DNA of 25,390 nt from an uncultured Blautia sp. (GCA_900551715.1 URXG01000034.1:1-25390), one strand, 5' to 3'. Numbered from the stretch's first letter, positions 1 through 8,757 are shown. Made by a program: numbers and translations. Notes: generated by a model not told the origin, from the letters alone.

Positions 1-39
1 GGTTTCCATCTGCTGTATTGCTTTTTCCGTTTTTGTCAC
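1..39 (-). CDS. 5' end of an unidentified gene (partial, runs off window)
   Basis: A GTG codon at 39-37 is preceded by AAGGTGA four bases upstream and opens a frame (V-T-K-T-E-K-A-I-Q-Q-M-E-T) that runs to the window edge. It lies about 30 bases after the stop of the membrane protein gene on the same strand, so it would be the third member of the RHS transcription unit. Only 13 residues are visible, so no function can be given. It could be a further immunity or orphan-tip gene, as often follows RHS loci, but that is inference. Confidence 0.35.
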   Translation of the reverse strand, partial: MTKTEKAIQQMET

Positions 40-69
40 GTTATCACCTTGTTTCATTCATCGTGTCTT

Positions 70-1131
70 TTACTCATATAAAAACATTGTCAGCCACTCT
101 TCAAGCATACCTGCTTCAAAATCTTTACATCTCCAGAATGTAGTCATCTGTATTTCATGATCTGTAAAAACAACTCCTACTGGCTGTATAAATCGATCCT
201 GTACCTGTTGAATCTGCGTATCAATTAGTCTACGATAAGTTTCTGTCTTTTCATCTACACATAAAATAAACGTAAGTGTAATAGGCGTTTTCCATTCATC
301 TTCTGTAAAATACGACCTTATGAAAGTTTCAAAATATTCATTTAATTGTTTGATATGTTTTTTCTGCATTCTTGGAATTCGGATCAACTGTATTATATCC
401 AAAGCAATTTTGTCGTCATATTCTCTCACGTATGTATCTACAAACTCTTTTTCATTCCAATTATATCTTTCCAGCGGTCTGTAACCGCCCCTGTAATATG
501 ATCCTTTATATAAGCACTCCCTGAATTCATCATAATCATTCCAGCAAAATAAATACTGGTTTGCAGGATATCGGTTTATTCCACAATAATTCCATGGTTT
601 CCAATTATACAGATTCTTTTGTATCTTTTTCTGTTTCCTTTTTGAATATTCTACTGATGAAGGTATCATTGAAATTCCATACCAGCACGCTCCCAAAAGA
701 ACATCCATCCACATGACATGCAAGATATTGGGATGATTTCCAAACTTTATCCGTCCTATGACTAAATTGCCAATTTGATTCGTCCATCCAAATTGTAGAC
801 AATAAATGCCATATATCAGTGCTACTATCCCCAATACCACAGAAGCTATCTGTCCCTGTCTCATTTGAGCATTATCTGAAAATTTCAGCTGCCATTTCAG
901 GTTATCTATTGATATTTTTCTTTTTAATCGATTCGGATGCATATTTCGGCTTTTATGAAGTATTTTATCTCCTAATTTTTCAGGAATTGGAAACCAGAAT
1001 TCTTTCAGACTGAGAATAATAATTACAATCGCTACTCCCATTCCGCCTCCATATATATAAAGATCCACTGTTCCGGCAATACATAAAAGTGATATTGCCA
1101 CATCAATTAAAAGCGATATTATAGAAATCAT
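70..1131 (-). CDS. four-helix membrane protein of unknown function, candidate RHS-toxin immunity protein
   Basis: This 353-residue protein matches no family I recognise. The first half has about four hydrophobic segments: residues ~2-22 and ~28-45, one around ~95-115 (ASVVLGIVALIYGIYCL), and one at ~135-157 (HVMWMDVLLGACWYGISMIP). The second half is a soluble, aromatic and charged domain rich in Tyr/Trp/Arg, probably cytoplasmic. The ATG at 1131 has GGGAGA upstream. It lies 106 bases downstream of the giant RHS gene on the same strand and is AT-rich like that gene's 3' tip. In polymorphic toxin loci the gene directly after the toxin tip is usually the cognate immunity gene, so immunity is the leading guess. 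A membrane location would suit a toxin that acts at or enters through the membrane. No motif confirms this. Confidence 0.6.
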   Translation of the reverse strand: MISIISLLIDVAISLLCIAGTVDLYIYGGGMGVAIVIIILSLKEFWFPIPEKLGDKILHKSRNMHPNRLKRKISIDNLKWQLKFSDNAQMRQGQIASVVLGIVALIYGIYCLQFGWTNQIGNLVIGRIKFGNHPNILHVMWMDVLLGACWYGISMIPSSVEYSKRKQKKIQKNLYNWKPWNYCGINRYPANQYLFCWNDYDEFRECLYKGSYYRGGYRPLERYNWNEKEFVDTYVREYDDKIALDIIQLIRIPRMQKKHIKQLNEYFETFIRSYFTEDEWKTPITLTFILCVDEKTETYRRLIDTQIQQVQDRFIQPVGVVFTDHEIQMTTFWRCKDFEAGMLEEWLTMFLYE

Positions 1132-1187
1132 TTTTCTTTATCTCCCTGTTTCTTAGTCATTCAATGCTTTTTTATATCCTTTTATTA

Positions 1188-1224
1188 CTAAGAGATGTTA
1201 AGCTTTTCGTATAACATCTCTTAG
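1188..1224 (-). other. 13-bp hairpin between RHS toxin and downstream membrane gene
   Basis: CTAAGAGATGTTA at 1188-1200 is perfectly complementary to TAACATCTCTTAG at 1212-1224, with an 11-base loop. It lies just after the RHS stop codon and before the next gene. No run of T follows on the transcribed strand (it continues TAATAAAAGG), so it is not a standard rho-independent terminator. It may be a partial attenuator or an mRNA-stability/processing hairpin. Confidence 0.6.
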
Positions 1225-1237
1225 CAGTCATAATAGA

Positions 1238-4200
1238 TTAACCATAAATAAGATATTCATAGCTTACCTTAGTTCTTCCATTATAATATTTCCCTTTCCC
1301 AATGCATCTTAACTCTGATTTAGGCTTATTTTTTGCACTTTTAACAACCATATATCGTGACCATGTTTCTTGCAAAATTGTTTTCCCTACATCTTTTCCA
1401 TATCCATATGCATCATCTTTCATTTTACTTTTTAATCCATCTAAATATTTTTGCCTTGATCGTAAGTTTGCTTTTGATATTTCCACAGGTGTATCATATT
1501 TAATTCGGTTAAGTCTGAATTCAAAATTGTAAAGTTTATCATATGCTGCACCATAACCTTGACCTGGTCCACCCCACCAGCCGCCAATTCCATCTATTGC
1601 ACCATTCACTACTGCAAGTGCTACACTGTGGTCATCTGAATAACTGCTTATTGCACTGGCAACACCATTCGCAATAGCCTGGCCCGCCTTTCCTACTGTT
1701 GTAGTTGCAATTGCCCCAGTAAAGGCAGAACATCCTACAGCAGTCCAGTTTATATTATCAAATGATTTGCCTTCTATAAGCATCTGAGTTCCTACTGAAT
1801 AAGCACCTCCTATCAGCGCACCAATTCCCATACTGACTATTGTTGCCCAAATTCTTCCCGCTTCATCATTTCTTGTAGCTGGATTGCCATCACAATAAAT
1901 ATATAAGTTTTTATTGTGTAAAGTTTCTTTTGATGCTCTTACTATATCTATTTCATCAGCACTGATAAATCTCCTGATCTCAGGGTCATAATATCGGTTC
2001 TTAAGGTAGTACATACCGGTCTCTGTGTCGTAGTAGTAGCCTCTGTAACGGAATGGATTCAGGATGCCGATGGTGTCTTTTTTGCTTCCTTCGATCTGCA
2101 GCAGTCTGCCCCAGCTGTCATAACTGTAGTTTACTATGGCTGTTCCGCTTTCGTCAACGATGGACACGATATCTCCCTGAAGGTTCTTCACATAGAAGTA
2201 ATATTTACCTTCATAGATCATAGCCACCAGATCTGCGCCGGAATCATAGACAAAGCTGGTTTCCTTGCCATTGGTCACTTCTGCCACCAGAAGGTCACCT
2301 GCCAGTCTGTATTCTGTTACATTGTTGTCTACTGTTTTTCTGATCCTTGCTCCTGTATGGTCATACTCATAGCGGATATTTTTGCCATTGTTTACAGCTG
2401 ACAGTTTTCGTCCCAGTGTCCAGCTGTAGGAAATATCCCCTTTGGTAAGCATGTTGCCGATGGCATCATAACTCATGGCAGTTCCATTCCAGCTCATTAG
2501 CTGGTCTTTCCATGCAGTTCCGTAGGTTCCTGTTTCTGTCTTTACCGGTGGTTCCTGTGGTGCCTGATCTTTTATCGTATAGGCATATTCCTTTACAAAA
2601 ATGAGGTTGCCGCCCTGGTCGTAATCATACACAACAGTCTTATTCCGGGACTCAAGATCCTCCCTGATCAGCTGGTTCCTTTCATCGTAAGAAAAAGTAT
2701 CTTCTGTACTTACTGCCGCAGTTCCTGTTTGGTCTTCCATAGTGGCAACTGCAGTGACATTTCCATTCTTATCATAGGTATACCGATAGATCCTGCTGCC
2801 TGCCCTCACCTCACATGGAAGCGCATGTTCGCAGTTTCCAGTTGCAATAGGGTATTCATAAGATGTTGCCAGGGAAAGGTTGCCCCTGCTGAGATACTGT
2901 CCTGTCACTCTTCCCAGCTCATCGTAGTCTGTCAGTCGGGTGGCATCTCCCATCTTCACTTCATACTCCCTGCCATCGCTGTCGTAAGTATATTCTGTGA
3001 TCACTTTGTTCTTTCCTGAGCAGGATACCATGCTGACCATCTGGTTGTCTGCATCATAGGTATACTCATAGAAAGCACCTTTTTCGTCCCTTACACGCAT
3101 CAGTCGGTCAAGGAAGTCATAGGACAGTTCATAAGTTTTTCCGGACATATGGTTTGTCACTTTGTTCAGGTTTCCGTCCTTACCATAAACATAACTGTTC
3201 AGTTTCTGCTCTGCTGCTCCGTTTCCCGGCTGGTAACAACTTTCTTTTACCCGGTCCTCTTTGTCGTATACATAGCGGATGCTGTCTCCGTTTCCATAAA
3301 CGGTCTTTAACAGATTTCCGTTGTCTGACTCATAGACATAGCTTACTACTTTGGTTCCGGCAATGGTCGCTTCTGTCATGTTTCCAAAGATATCATATGC
3401 AAAATTATAATGGAAACCGTTATGTCCGATGTCAGTCAGGTCATCTTTTGTGTAAGAATAAGTATTCTTAATTTCCTGAAGAATTCCATTTACCGTTGCT
3501 TTCTGGGCCACAGATACCAGTTTTTCCCCTTTATCATAGCCATAGGTCAGTTTGTTTCCTCTGCCATCTGTCAGGGAACGGAGGAGATCTGCTTTTGTAT
3601 CCCACTCATACCCTGTAGTGTTTCCTTCGGTATCTGTCACAGACGCCACATGGTTTCCGTCCTCTGTAAAGGTACGGGTTACCCAGAGACCTTTTTCCGG
3701 TGTATCCTTTCTTACGGAACCGCTTTTCTGGATATTTCCTTTTTCATCGTAGATGAGTCTGCTGATCCTTCCGCTGGCAGAAGTGCCCTTTATCACATTG
3801 TGGTTGTCATCATATTCATATTTGAAGTTTTTGCCTTTCGGTGTAGTAATACCAGTCAGATCTTTGGTTTCTTCCCCATACTTAAAAGTAGTTGTATTCT
3901 TCTGGGCATCTACAACAGAAGTCACTTCATTATCCTTATTGTAGGTATAAGTCTGACCAAACTCCTCCCTGTAAAGGGAGATCCCGTCAAAGAATGCAAT
4001 ATTGGCATTATGGCTGTAGACATAGGATATCTCCATACTGACATAATCATGTTTTGCCACATAATTATCGCTTAAGAACTGCCAGTCCTGAATGTCCGGG
4101 CTGAAGTTTGTATAATGAACATCACATGTTCCATCTGCTGCTACAAAATTCACCTGCACGCCAAATCGACGTTCAGCATCTTTTGATGCAATCGGAAGGG

Positions 4201-7200
4201 AAGTTCCCATTCCCCATGCATTAACCATGTACACATCATCTTTTTTTCCTGCAAGGTCCAGTGTTTTGGTGAGTTTTTTCTCCCTCGTTGGGTCTCCGGT
4301 GAATTTATAGATATGGCTGTCCAGTCCACCGCCAACAGCCGGTGCAGTCGTTTTATCCAGCCCACCGTAAAGGGGTTCTGTTTTTAATTCTGCATACCTT
4401 TCTGGAAGGAAACGGAAGATCCCATTCCACAATACCGCATACCATTTCTTTCCACCTTTTACCAGCACACCTCTCAGATAGGTAGATGCACCTGCTGTAC
4501 GGTCTGTGATCTTGGTACTACTCAAGGATGGTTTTTCGTATAATCCATCGTCCCTGGTCATGACTGCTTTGGGATAGTTACGGAACAGGCGGATCACCTG
4601 ATTTTCCCTCATGTAGCCTTCATATTTTTTCTTATCGATCTGCATTCCAAGGTAATACCAGAGATTTCCCTTGTCATCTGTCCTGGTAAGCTGCAGAGAA
4701 AGGCTGGTTCCCACAGGAATGACTTCCTCCTCTATGGCTCCTGTATCAGATGGTGTGACACGAAGGACCGCGCCGGACACACCTACTGCTCCCAGGTCGC
4801 TTCCGTCGCCACCTCCCAGATAAGGCACTGTATGGATAAATGGGATATATCCCTGTTTTCCTGCTGCATTTGTGACTTTATACCACAGGTGTCCATTTTT
4901 TGTGAAACAGAAACTTGCAGAAAGATGTGTACCTTTCGGTGCCTCTGCCACAACGGTACTGGACTTATCCGGCTGTTTATACAGATTGGACTGGTTTGCC
5001 TTTACCAGAAGTGCATACTGCACAGGCATCATATTTTCCGTTCCTGCAGTAGTCAGTCCATCCTCCGGCACCCCTGTTTTGGTAAAACCGGCTGTGCTTC
5101 CCAACTGGAAATCCCCATTGTCCACCAGATTACATCTGCTGACCGTAGTTCCTGCCTCCAGCTGCGCCATGTCACCGCAGATGCCTCCCTGGGTCCGGAT
5201 CATCAGCATCTGTGCCTGCACTGTTGCGCTGCTGGCATCTGCCGGAACCTTAAATGTACTGTGGAGCAGTACCATGTCTGCGGTAGTCTCTGTGAGGCAT
5301 TCACTGTCTGCATTACACCAGTTTCCGTCTTTGTCCTGATAACGGACTCTCAGTAATACTCCGCCAGCTTCCTCTCTTTTCTTCACATATGCTTTTACAT
5401 ACATGGAAAATGTATAGGTTTTTCCTTTTTCCAGGGTAACGTTCTGGCTCCATCCTCCATAGCCTGCAGTGTCAGAAGCATCTGCCCGGAGGGAACGGTC
5501 ACCTACTTTACAGTATTTCAGCTTTGTGTTAATGGAAAGTGTACCTGTAAAGCCACCTCCCTTTACCTCTTTCCAACCCAGGGTCTGCGCCTGGATGATC
5601 GGGTCTTTCAGGAGCTGTACCACATTTGTCTGCAGTTTGGTTGCCGAAGTCAGGCAGTTCATTTTTGTCTTTTCTGTGCCGTATTTCCCACTTGCTGCAT
5701 GTCCGAAACCATCCTGGATATGGATCAGGTTTCCATTGTTATTGAAGCGGCAGATCTCACTTCTTTTTTTATTATCCGTAAACTTTGTACTGTTATATCC
5801 ATAGGATAAGCTCAGGCTGTTGCCTTCTACGGTTCCTCCATATTCTGTGATCTTTCTGACTCTGTGGGGATTGGTACTGTAATAAAGATACTTCATGCTG
5901 TACCCGTCAATATCCTTCACTTCTGTCAGCATATGATTTTCATCATAGACATAGGACATTTTTTCCCCATCGATGTCTGTAATGGTGGTAAGATTTCCAC
6001 TTTTATAAGAAAAAAGTTTCTTCTTTCCTGAAGGTGACTGGATCTGCTGCAGATAGGTCCTCTTTCCATTGCTGTCCAGCATATAGGTAAGCTCTGTAGT
6101 ACGTCCTGCTCCGTCAATGATCTTAATGATCCTGTCATCCGCCCATCGGATGGTCAGCACATTTTTGTTTTTGTCTCTGACACGTACCAGATATCCGTCA
6201 TGGAAGCGGAGTTCCCCATCCTCTTTGTCATGAATGATGATCTGATCATTTCTGTCCGGATGAAGGGTTATGGTCAGATCCAGTCCAGATTCCTCTTTCC
6301 ATTTTTTATCCTTGGAATCCAGATAAAAATAATGGACAGTACCATCGCCATCTGTATATTTATAATACTCTGTTCCTGCAATGGTCACTTTTTCTACAGT
6401 CTGGTGATAATTCAGGGCAAAGCCATAACCATAGCCCAGGTTTACACCACAGTTATTGCTGTTATATACATGAGACAGGGACATGGGCACCAGACTTCCG
6501 TCTGTATCCATGGTATCATGAATCATAATCAGGTTTCCGTTGTAATCATTTACATGGACAGTTCCTGCACGACCCACTTCCTGGCTGTGATAAGTCCAGT
6601 AATCTTCCAGACCGGAGTAGTTCACATAGGAAATGTCAATCCTCGGACGCATGTCCTGGTATCCGCTGTCGCAGTCTGAGGAAAGAAATTCCGTGTATCC
6701 GGAAAGCTCATGGGCGTCTTTGATCATAAGGCCATGGTTGCTTCCCTTCTGATACCAGCTTTTTACCATTCTTGTGATATCCATGGTGATATATTTCTGC
6801 TTGTCACCTTCATAGGTGCAAAGGTCTTCAATGGTATCGGAATACATTGGTTTATTATACCAGTTGATCTGTCCGGATTTCCATGGATGCAGTACTTCAT
6901 GGACTTCCACTGTACGTTCCTTTTTATCAGTTGCCAGGGATACCAGCACCAGACGAGCGTTTACTACCATGTCACCGGTCTTAAGCTCCGGAAGTACAAA
7001 TTGCATAAAACTTCTCTGGATCTCGTCTCCGCCCATTGTTTTCAGGATAATGCTCTGCTGGAAATTATCTTCTTCATACAGGGAAGATACATGGGCATCC
7101 TGGATATCCTTTGTTTTCTTTGAGGTTGTGGTCACCGGGTCTATCCTTACCGGATAACTTCTCTCTTCTGCTTCCAGCCACTGTCTGTCCGGGCTGAACG

Positions 7201-7924
7201 TGATCCTGCAAAGATCCTCTCCCAGTTCTTCCAGTTTCAGACAGATATTTTCGGACTGGTTTCCAACTGCGTCTTTCATGCAGGGTGCATATACACAGAA
7301 AACCGGCTCTTCATTATCATCCATAAAAGATACCCTTCCGGATTCCTGTACAGGATATACGCCTGTCATCTTATAGACACATGCATAGTCTGTTTTTAAT
7401 GCATTCACATTATGTAAGATCAGGTCTTCTTTTACACCTTCTCCATGGATGCGGCACTGAAGGTCTGTGTTTTCAAATACATTAGGGTAAACGATTTTAT
7501 TATTTCCAGACTTATCTGCCTTTACAGAATTGCTTCCTTCCAGTCCCCAGGACAGTTTTTTGTCTCCTTTTGTAAGAATGGCGGTCTTATCCAGGTCGGA
7601 TACCATGTTCAGAAAGATACTCAGATCTCCTTTTTTATTGGTAAATCCTACCGTTACTTTGTTGCCATTTCCATCAATAGCTTCATCATTTCCACCTTCT
7701 GGATCTTCCTGATCCATGTTTCCAGCTGATCCTCCAGGACTTTCTTCTGTCATTGCTTCCAGGGTATCATCCATTTCTTTCCAGCTACCGTCTGTGTCCT
7801 GATAATGAACCGGGTCCAGATAGATCTCTACCGTTCTGGAATGATCCTGATTTTCAAAAACTTTGCGGTTGGAGGTACGTGCCTCTGTTAATTCTTTTCT
7901 GTTCATCTGTTCTGTTGTATTCAT
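1238..7924 (-). CDS. giant RHS/YD-repeat protein with DNRLRE domain and variable C-terminal tip (putative polymorphic toxin, WapA/Rhs-like)
   Basis: 2228 residues. Order from the N-terminus: a lead-in domain ending in PVHYQDTDGSWKEMDDTL (~40-55); a DNRLRE-type domain (~270-433); a first RHS block (~460-760); a carbohydrate-binding-like beta region (~808-938); three SH3-like segments (~970-1035, ~1051-1115, ~1121-1181); a second, longer YD-repeat block (~1323-1950); and the RHS-associated core (RYRGYYYDTETGMYYLKNRYYDP region, ~1957-2020). From ~2022 the chain changes to a Gly/Ala-rich hydrophobic linker and a ~100-residue Lys/Tyr-rich tail that I do not recognise. RHS cores form hollow shells around a C-terminal toxin in characterised relatives. 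The tip DNA is visibly more AT-rich than the rest, as expected after tip exchange. The ATG has TAAGGAG upstream. No signal peptide is visible, and the upstream frame closes without another usable start, which is odd for a surface protein. Confidence 0.9.
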   Translation of the reverse strand: MNTTEQMNRKELTEARTSNRKVFENQDHSRTVEIYLDPVHYQDTDGSWKEMDDTLEAMTEESPGGSAGNMDQEDPEGGNDEAIDGNGNKVTVGFTNKKGDLSIFLNMVSDLDKTAILTKGDKKLSWGLEGSNSVKADKSGNNKIVYPNVFENTDLQCRIHGEGVKEDLILHNVNALKTDYACVYKMTGVYPVQESGRVSFMDDNEEPVFCVYAPCMKDAVGNQSENICLKLEELGEDLCRITFSPDRQWLEAEERSYPVRIDPVTTTSKKTKDIQDAHVSSLYEEDNFQQSIILKTMGGDEIQRSFMQFVLPELKTGDMVVNARLVLVSLATDKKERTVEVHEVLHPWKSGQINWYNKPMYSDTIEDLCTYEGDKQKYITMDITRMVKSWYQKGSNHGLMIKDAHELSGYTEFLSSDCDSGYQDMRPRIDISYVNYSGLEDYWTYHSQEVGRAGTVHVNDYNGNLIMIHDTMDTDGSLVPMSLSHVYNSNNCGVNLGYGYGFALNYHQTVEKVTIAGTEYYKYTDGDGTVHYFYLDSKDKKWKEESGLDLTITLHPDRNDQIIIHDKEDGELRFHDGYLVRVRDKNKNVLTIRWADDRIIKIIDGAGRTTELTYMLDSNGKRTYLQQIQSPSGKKKLFSYKSGNLTTITDIDGEKMSYVYDENHMLTEVKDIDGYSMKYLYYSTNPHRVRKITEYGGTVEGNSLSLSYGYNSTKFTDNKKRSEICRFNNNGNLIHIQDGFGHAASGKYGTEKTKMNCLTSATKLQTNVVQLLKDPIIQAQTLGWKEVKGGGFTGTLSINTKLKYCKVGDRSLRADASDTAGYGGWSQNVTLEKGKTYTFSMYVKAYVKKREEAGGVLLRVRYQDKDGNWCNADSECLTETTADMVLLHSTFKVPADASSATVQAQMLMIRTQGGICGDMAQLEAGTTVSRCNLVDNGDFQLGSTAGFTKTGVPEDGLTTAGTENMMPVQYALLVKANQSNLYKQPDKSSTVVAEAPKGTHLSASFCFTKNGHLWYKVTNAAGKQGYIPFIHTVPYLGGGDGSDLGAVGVSGAVLRVTPSDTGAIEEEVIPVGTSLSLQLTRTDDKGNLWYYLGMQIDKKKYEGYMRENQVIRLFRNYPKAVMTRDDGLYEKPSLSSTKITDRTAGASTYLRGVLVKGGKKWYAVLWNGIFRFLPERYAELKTEPLYGGLDKTTAPAVGGGLDSHIYKFTGDPTREKKLTKTLDLAGKKDDVYMVNAWGMGTSLPIASKDAERRFGVQVNFVAADGTCDVHYTNFSPDIQDWQFLSDNYVAKHDYVSMEISYVYSHNANIAFFDGISLYREEFGQTYTYNKDNEVTSVVDAQKNTTTFKYGEETKDLTGITTPKGKNFKYEYDDNHNVIKGTSASGRISRLIYDEKGNIQKSGSVRKDTPEKGLWVTRTFTEDGNHVASVTDTEGNTTGYEWDTKADLLRSLTDGRGNKLTYGYDKGEKLVSVAQKATVNGILQEIKNTYSYTKDDLTDIGHNGFHYNFAYDIFGNMTEATIAGTKVVSYVYESDNGNLLKTVYGNGDSIRYVYDKEDRVKESCYQPGNGAAEQKLNSYVYGKDGNLNKVTNHMSGKTYELSYDFLDRLMRVRDEKGAFYEYTYDADNQMVSMVSCSGKNKVITEYTYDSDGREYEVKMGDATRLTDYDELGRVTGQYLSRGNLSLATSYEYPIATGNCEHALPCEVRAGSRIYRYTYDKNGNVTAVATMEDQTGTAAVSTEDTFSYDERNQLIREDLESRNKTVVYDYDQGGNLIFVKEYAYTIKDQAPQEPPVKTETGTYGTAWKDQLMSWNGTAMSYDAIGNMLTKGDISYSWTLGRKLSAVNNGKNIRYEYDHTGARIRKTVDNNVTEYRLAGDLLVAEVTNGKETSFVYDSGADLVAMIYEGKYYFYVKNLQGDIVSIVDESGTAIVNYSYDSWGRLLQIEGSKKDTIGILNPFRYRGYYYDTETGMYYLKNRYYDPEIRRFISADEIDIVRASKETLHNKNLYIYCDGNPATRNDEAGRIWATIVSMGIGALIGGAYSVGTQMLIEGKSFDNINWTAVGCSAFTGAIATTTVGKAGQAIANGVASAISSYSDDHSVALAVVNGAIDGIGGWWGGPGQGYGAAYDKLYNFEFRLNRIKYDTPVEISKANLRSRQKYLDGLKSKMKDDAYGYGKDVGKTILQETWSRYMVVKSAKNKPKSELRCIGKGKYYNGRTKVSYEYLIYG

Positions 7925-7980
7925 CTCTTTGTTCTCCTTATATTTTAATGTCCAAATATTTTTCTCGTAAATATGTACCG

Positions 7981-8025
7981 GTTCTTATTTACAGGTTTTA
8001 TGATAGCAAACACAAGTTCTTATTT
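7981..8025 (-). promoter_or_regulatory. direct repeats around a possible promoter of the RHS gene
   Basis: AAATAAGAAC (minus strand) occurs twice exactly, at 8025-8016 and 7990-7981, 35 bases apart. Between them lies a -10-like TATCAT at 8005-8000. No good -35 is visible, so the promoter, if real, may need an activator bound at the upstream repeat. Evidence is positional only. Confidence 0.25.
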
Positions 8026-8114
8026 CTATATCCTTAAAGAGAGAACTCCACAGCAGATTTGTGAGATTTGTGAGAATGTCATAACCTAATATATGGAATC
8101 CTTGATGATGTTAC

Positions 8115-8303
8115 GGCAGGAGTATCCTTCTTCCGTCCTTCACCACGCCTGTTTTCCTGCTCCGTCTGCGCCGCTTATAATCGACTTTCTCCGTAAACTC
8201 GCACCTGACGGTGCTCAGACATACTCCGAAAGTCGAAGCTATGCTCGCCGGATCTGCGGAAATTCAGGCTAGTGTTCACTCCCGGAAGAAGGATACTCCT
8301 GCC
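8115..8303 (-). repeat. structured inverted-repeat element A
   Basis: The outer arms at 8115-8135 and 8283-8303 are perfect 21-base reverse complements (GGCAGGAGTATCC...TCTTCCG). Inside is a second perfect 9-bp helix, TCGACTTTC at 8181-8189 with GAAAGTCGA at 8228-8236. Inside that is a hairpin, GCACC/GGTGC (8201-8205 with 8210-8214). The 27-base core at 8195-8221 recurs with one mismatch, in the opposite orientation, in element B. No coding signal is evident. The nested palindromes suggest a structured RNA or a hairpin-ended miniature mobile element. Confidence 0.65.
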
Positions 8304-8332
8304 TGTATATTCACCTGTTCCACAACAAATCG

Positions 8333-8387
8333 CGGGCGCAGTACTACACCGCAGCGCTTCGCGCTACCAACCATCTTCCAGCGCCCG
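8333..8387. repeat. nested hairpin between elements A and B
   Basis: CGGGCGC at 8333-8339 pairs with GCGCCCG at 8381-8387. Inside it, AGCGC at 8353-8357 pairs with GCGCT at 8361-8365 across a TTC loop. The stretch is much more GC-rich than its surroundings. It may be a third module of the same hairpin-rich region (8101-8705), which carries no credible gene. Confidence 0.5.
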
Positions 8388-8427
8388 ACAGCACCTTCTC
8401 CTATATGATTCAAATGACAAGGAATAT

Positions 8428-8705
8428 GAGAATATCCACACCTGCCCTTTTGGAAACTGTATATGGCTGCCGAATTATATACAGAACCAGTGATGAAAAT
8501 ATGGCGAGGCTTCCAGGAGGCGACCCGTTCTAGCGATTGCGGCGTTGCTTGTCTGAGCACCGACAGGTGCGAGTTTTGCATAAGCAGCAATCCATAGGCG
8601 AACGGGAGAATCCGGAAACGCAGCCCCGATTTTCGGAACGGTTCTGTCATATAAGAAGGCAGCCCAACCACCACACTCACAAAAAAGGCAGGTCCGGATA
8701 TTCTC
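8428..8705 (+). repeat. structured inverted-repeat element B
   Basis: The ends at 8428-8451 and 8682-8705 are inverted repeats of 24 bases with three mismatches (GAGAATATCC..ACCTGCC..TTTT). The core at 8550-8576 equals the core of element A in reverse orientation at 26 of 27 positions and contains the same GCACC/GGTGC hairpin (8557-8561 with 8566-8570). The core is closed by a different helix: GATTGC 8535-8540 with GCAATC 8587-8592, and TGCTT 8546-8550 with AAGCA 8582-8586. ORFs of 80-134 codons cross the element on the minus strand, but I see no start signal or recognisable protein. Confidence 0.6.
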
Positions 8706-8723
8706 CTTTCCTGCCATTTCTCA

Positions 8724-8747
8724 TATTTTCTTCTCTATTTTCTTCTC
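8724..8747. repeat. 12-bp tandem repeat, two copies
   Basis: TATTTTCTTCTC is repeated exactly at 8724-8735 and 8736-8747, with a partial third copy after it. It forms a pyrimidine tract just beyond the stop of the lipoprotein gene. Replication slippage is a sufficient explanation. Confidence 0.7.
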
Positions 8748-8757
8748 TATTCTCTTT

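Noticed and set aside
3410..4075. 221-codon plus-strand ORF inside the RHS gene
   Set aside because: Antisense shadow of the YD repeats; no ribosome-binding site or domain.
8276..8717. Minus-strand ORFs of 134 and 80 codons and a long plus-strand ORF (8537-9310) over the hairpin region
   Set aside because: They overlap each other and the lipoprotein gene, lack ribosome-binding sites, resemble no protein I know, and their sequence is explained by inverted repeats.
8101..8757. CRISPR array, tRNA, tmRNA or RNase P in the hairpin-rich stretch
   Set aside because: There are no regularly spaced direct repeats, and I could not match the conserved segments of those RNAs on either strand.
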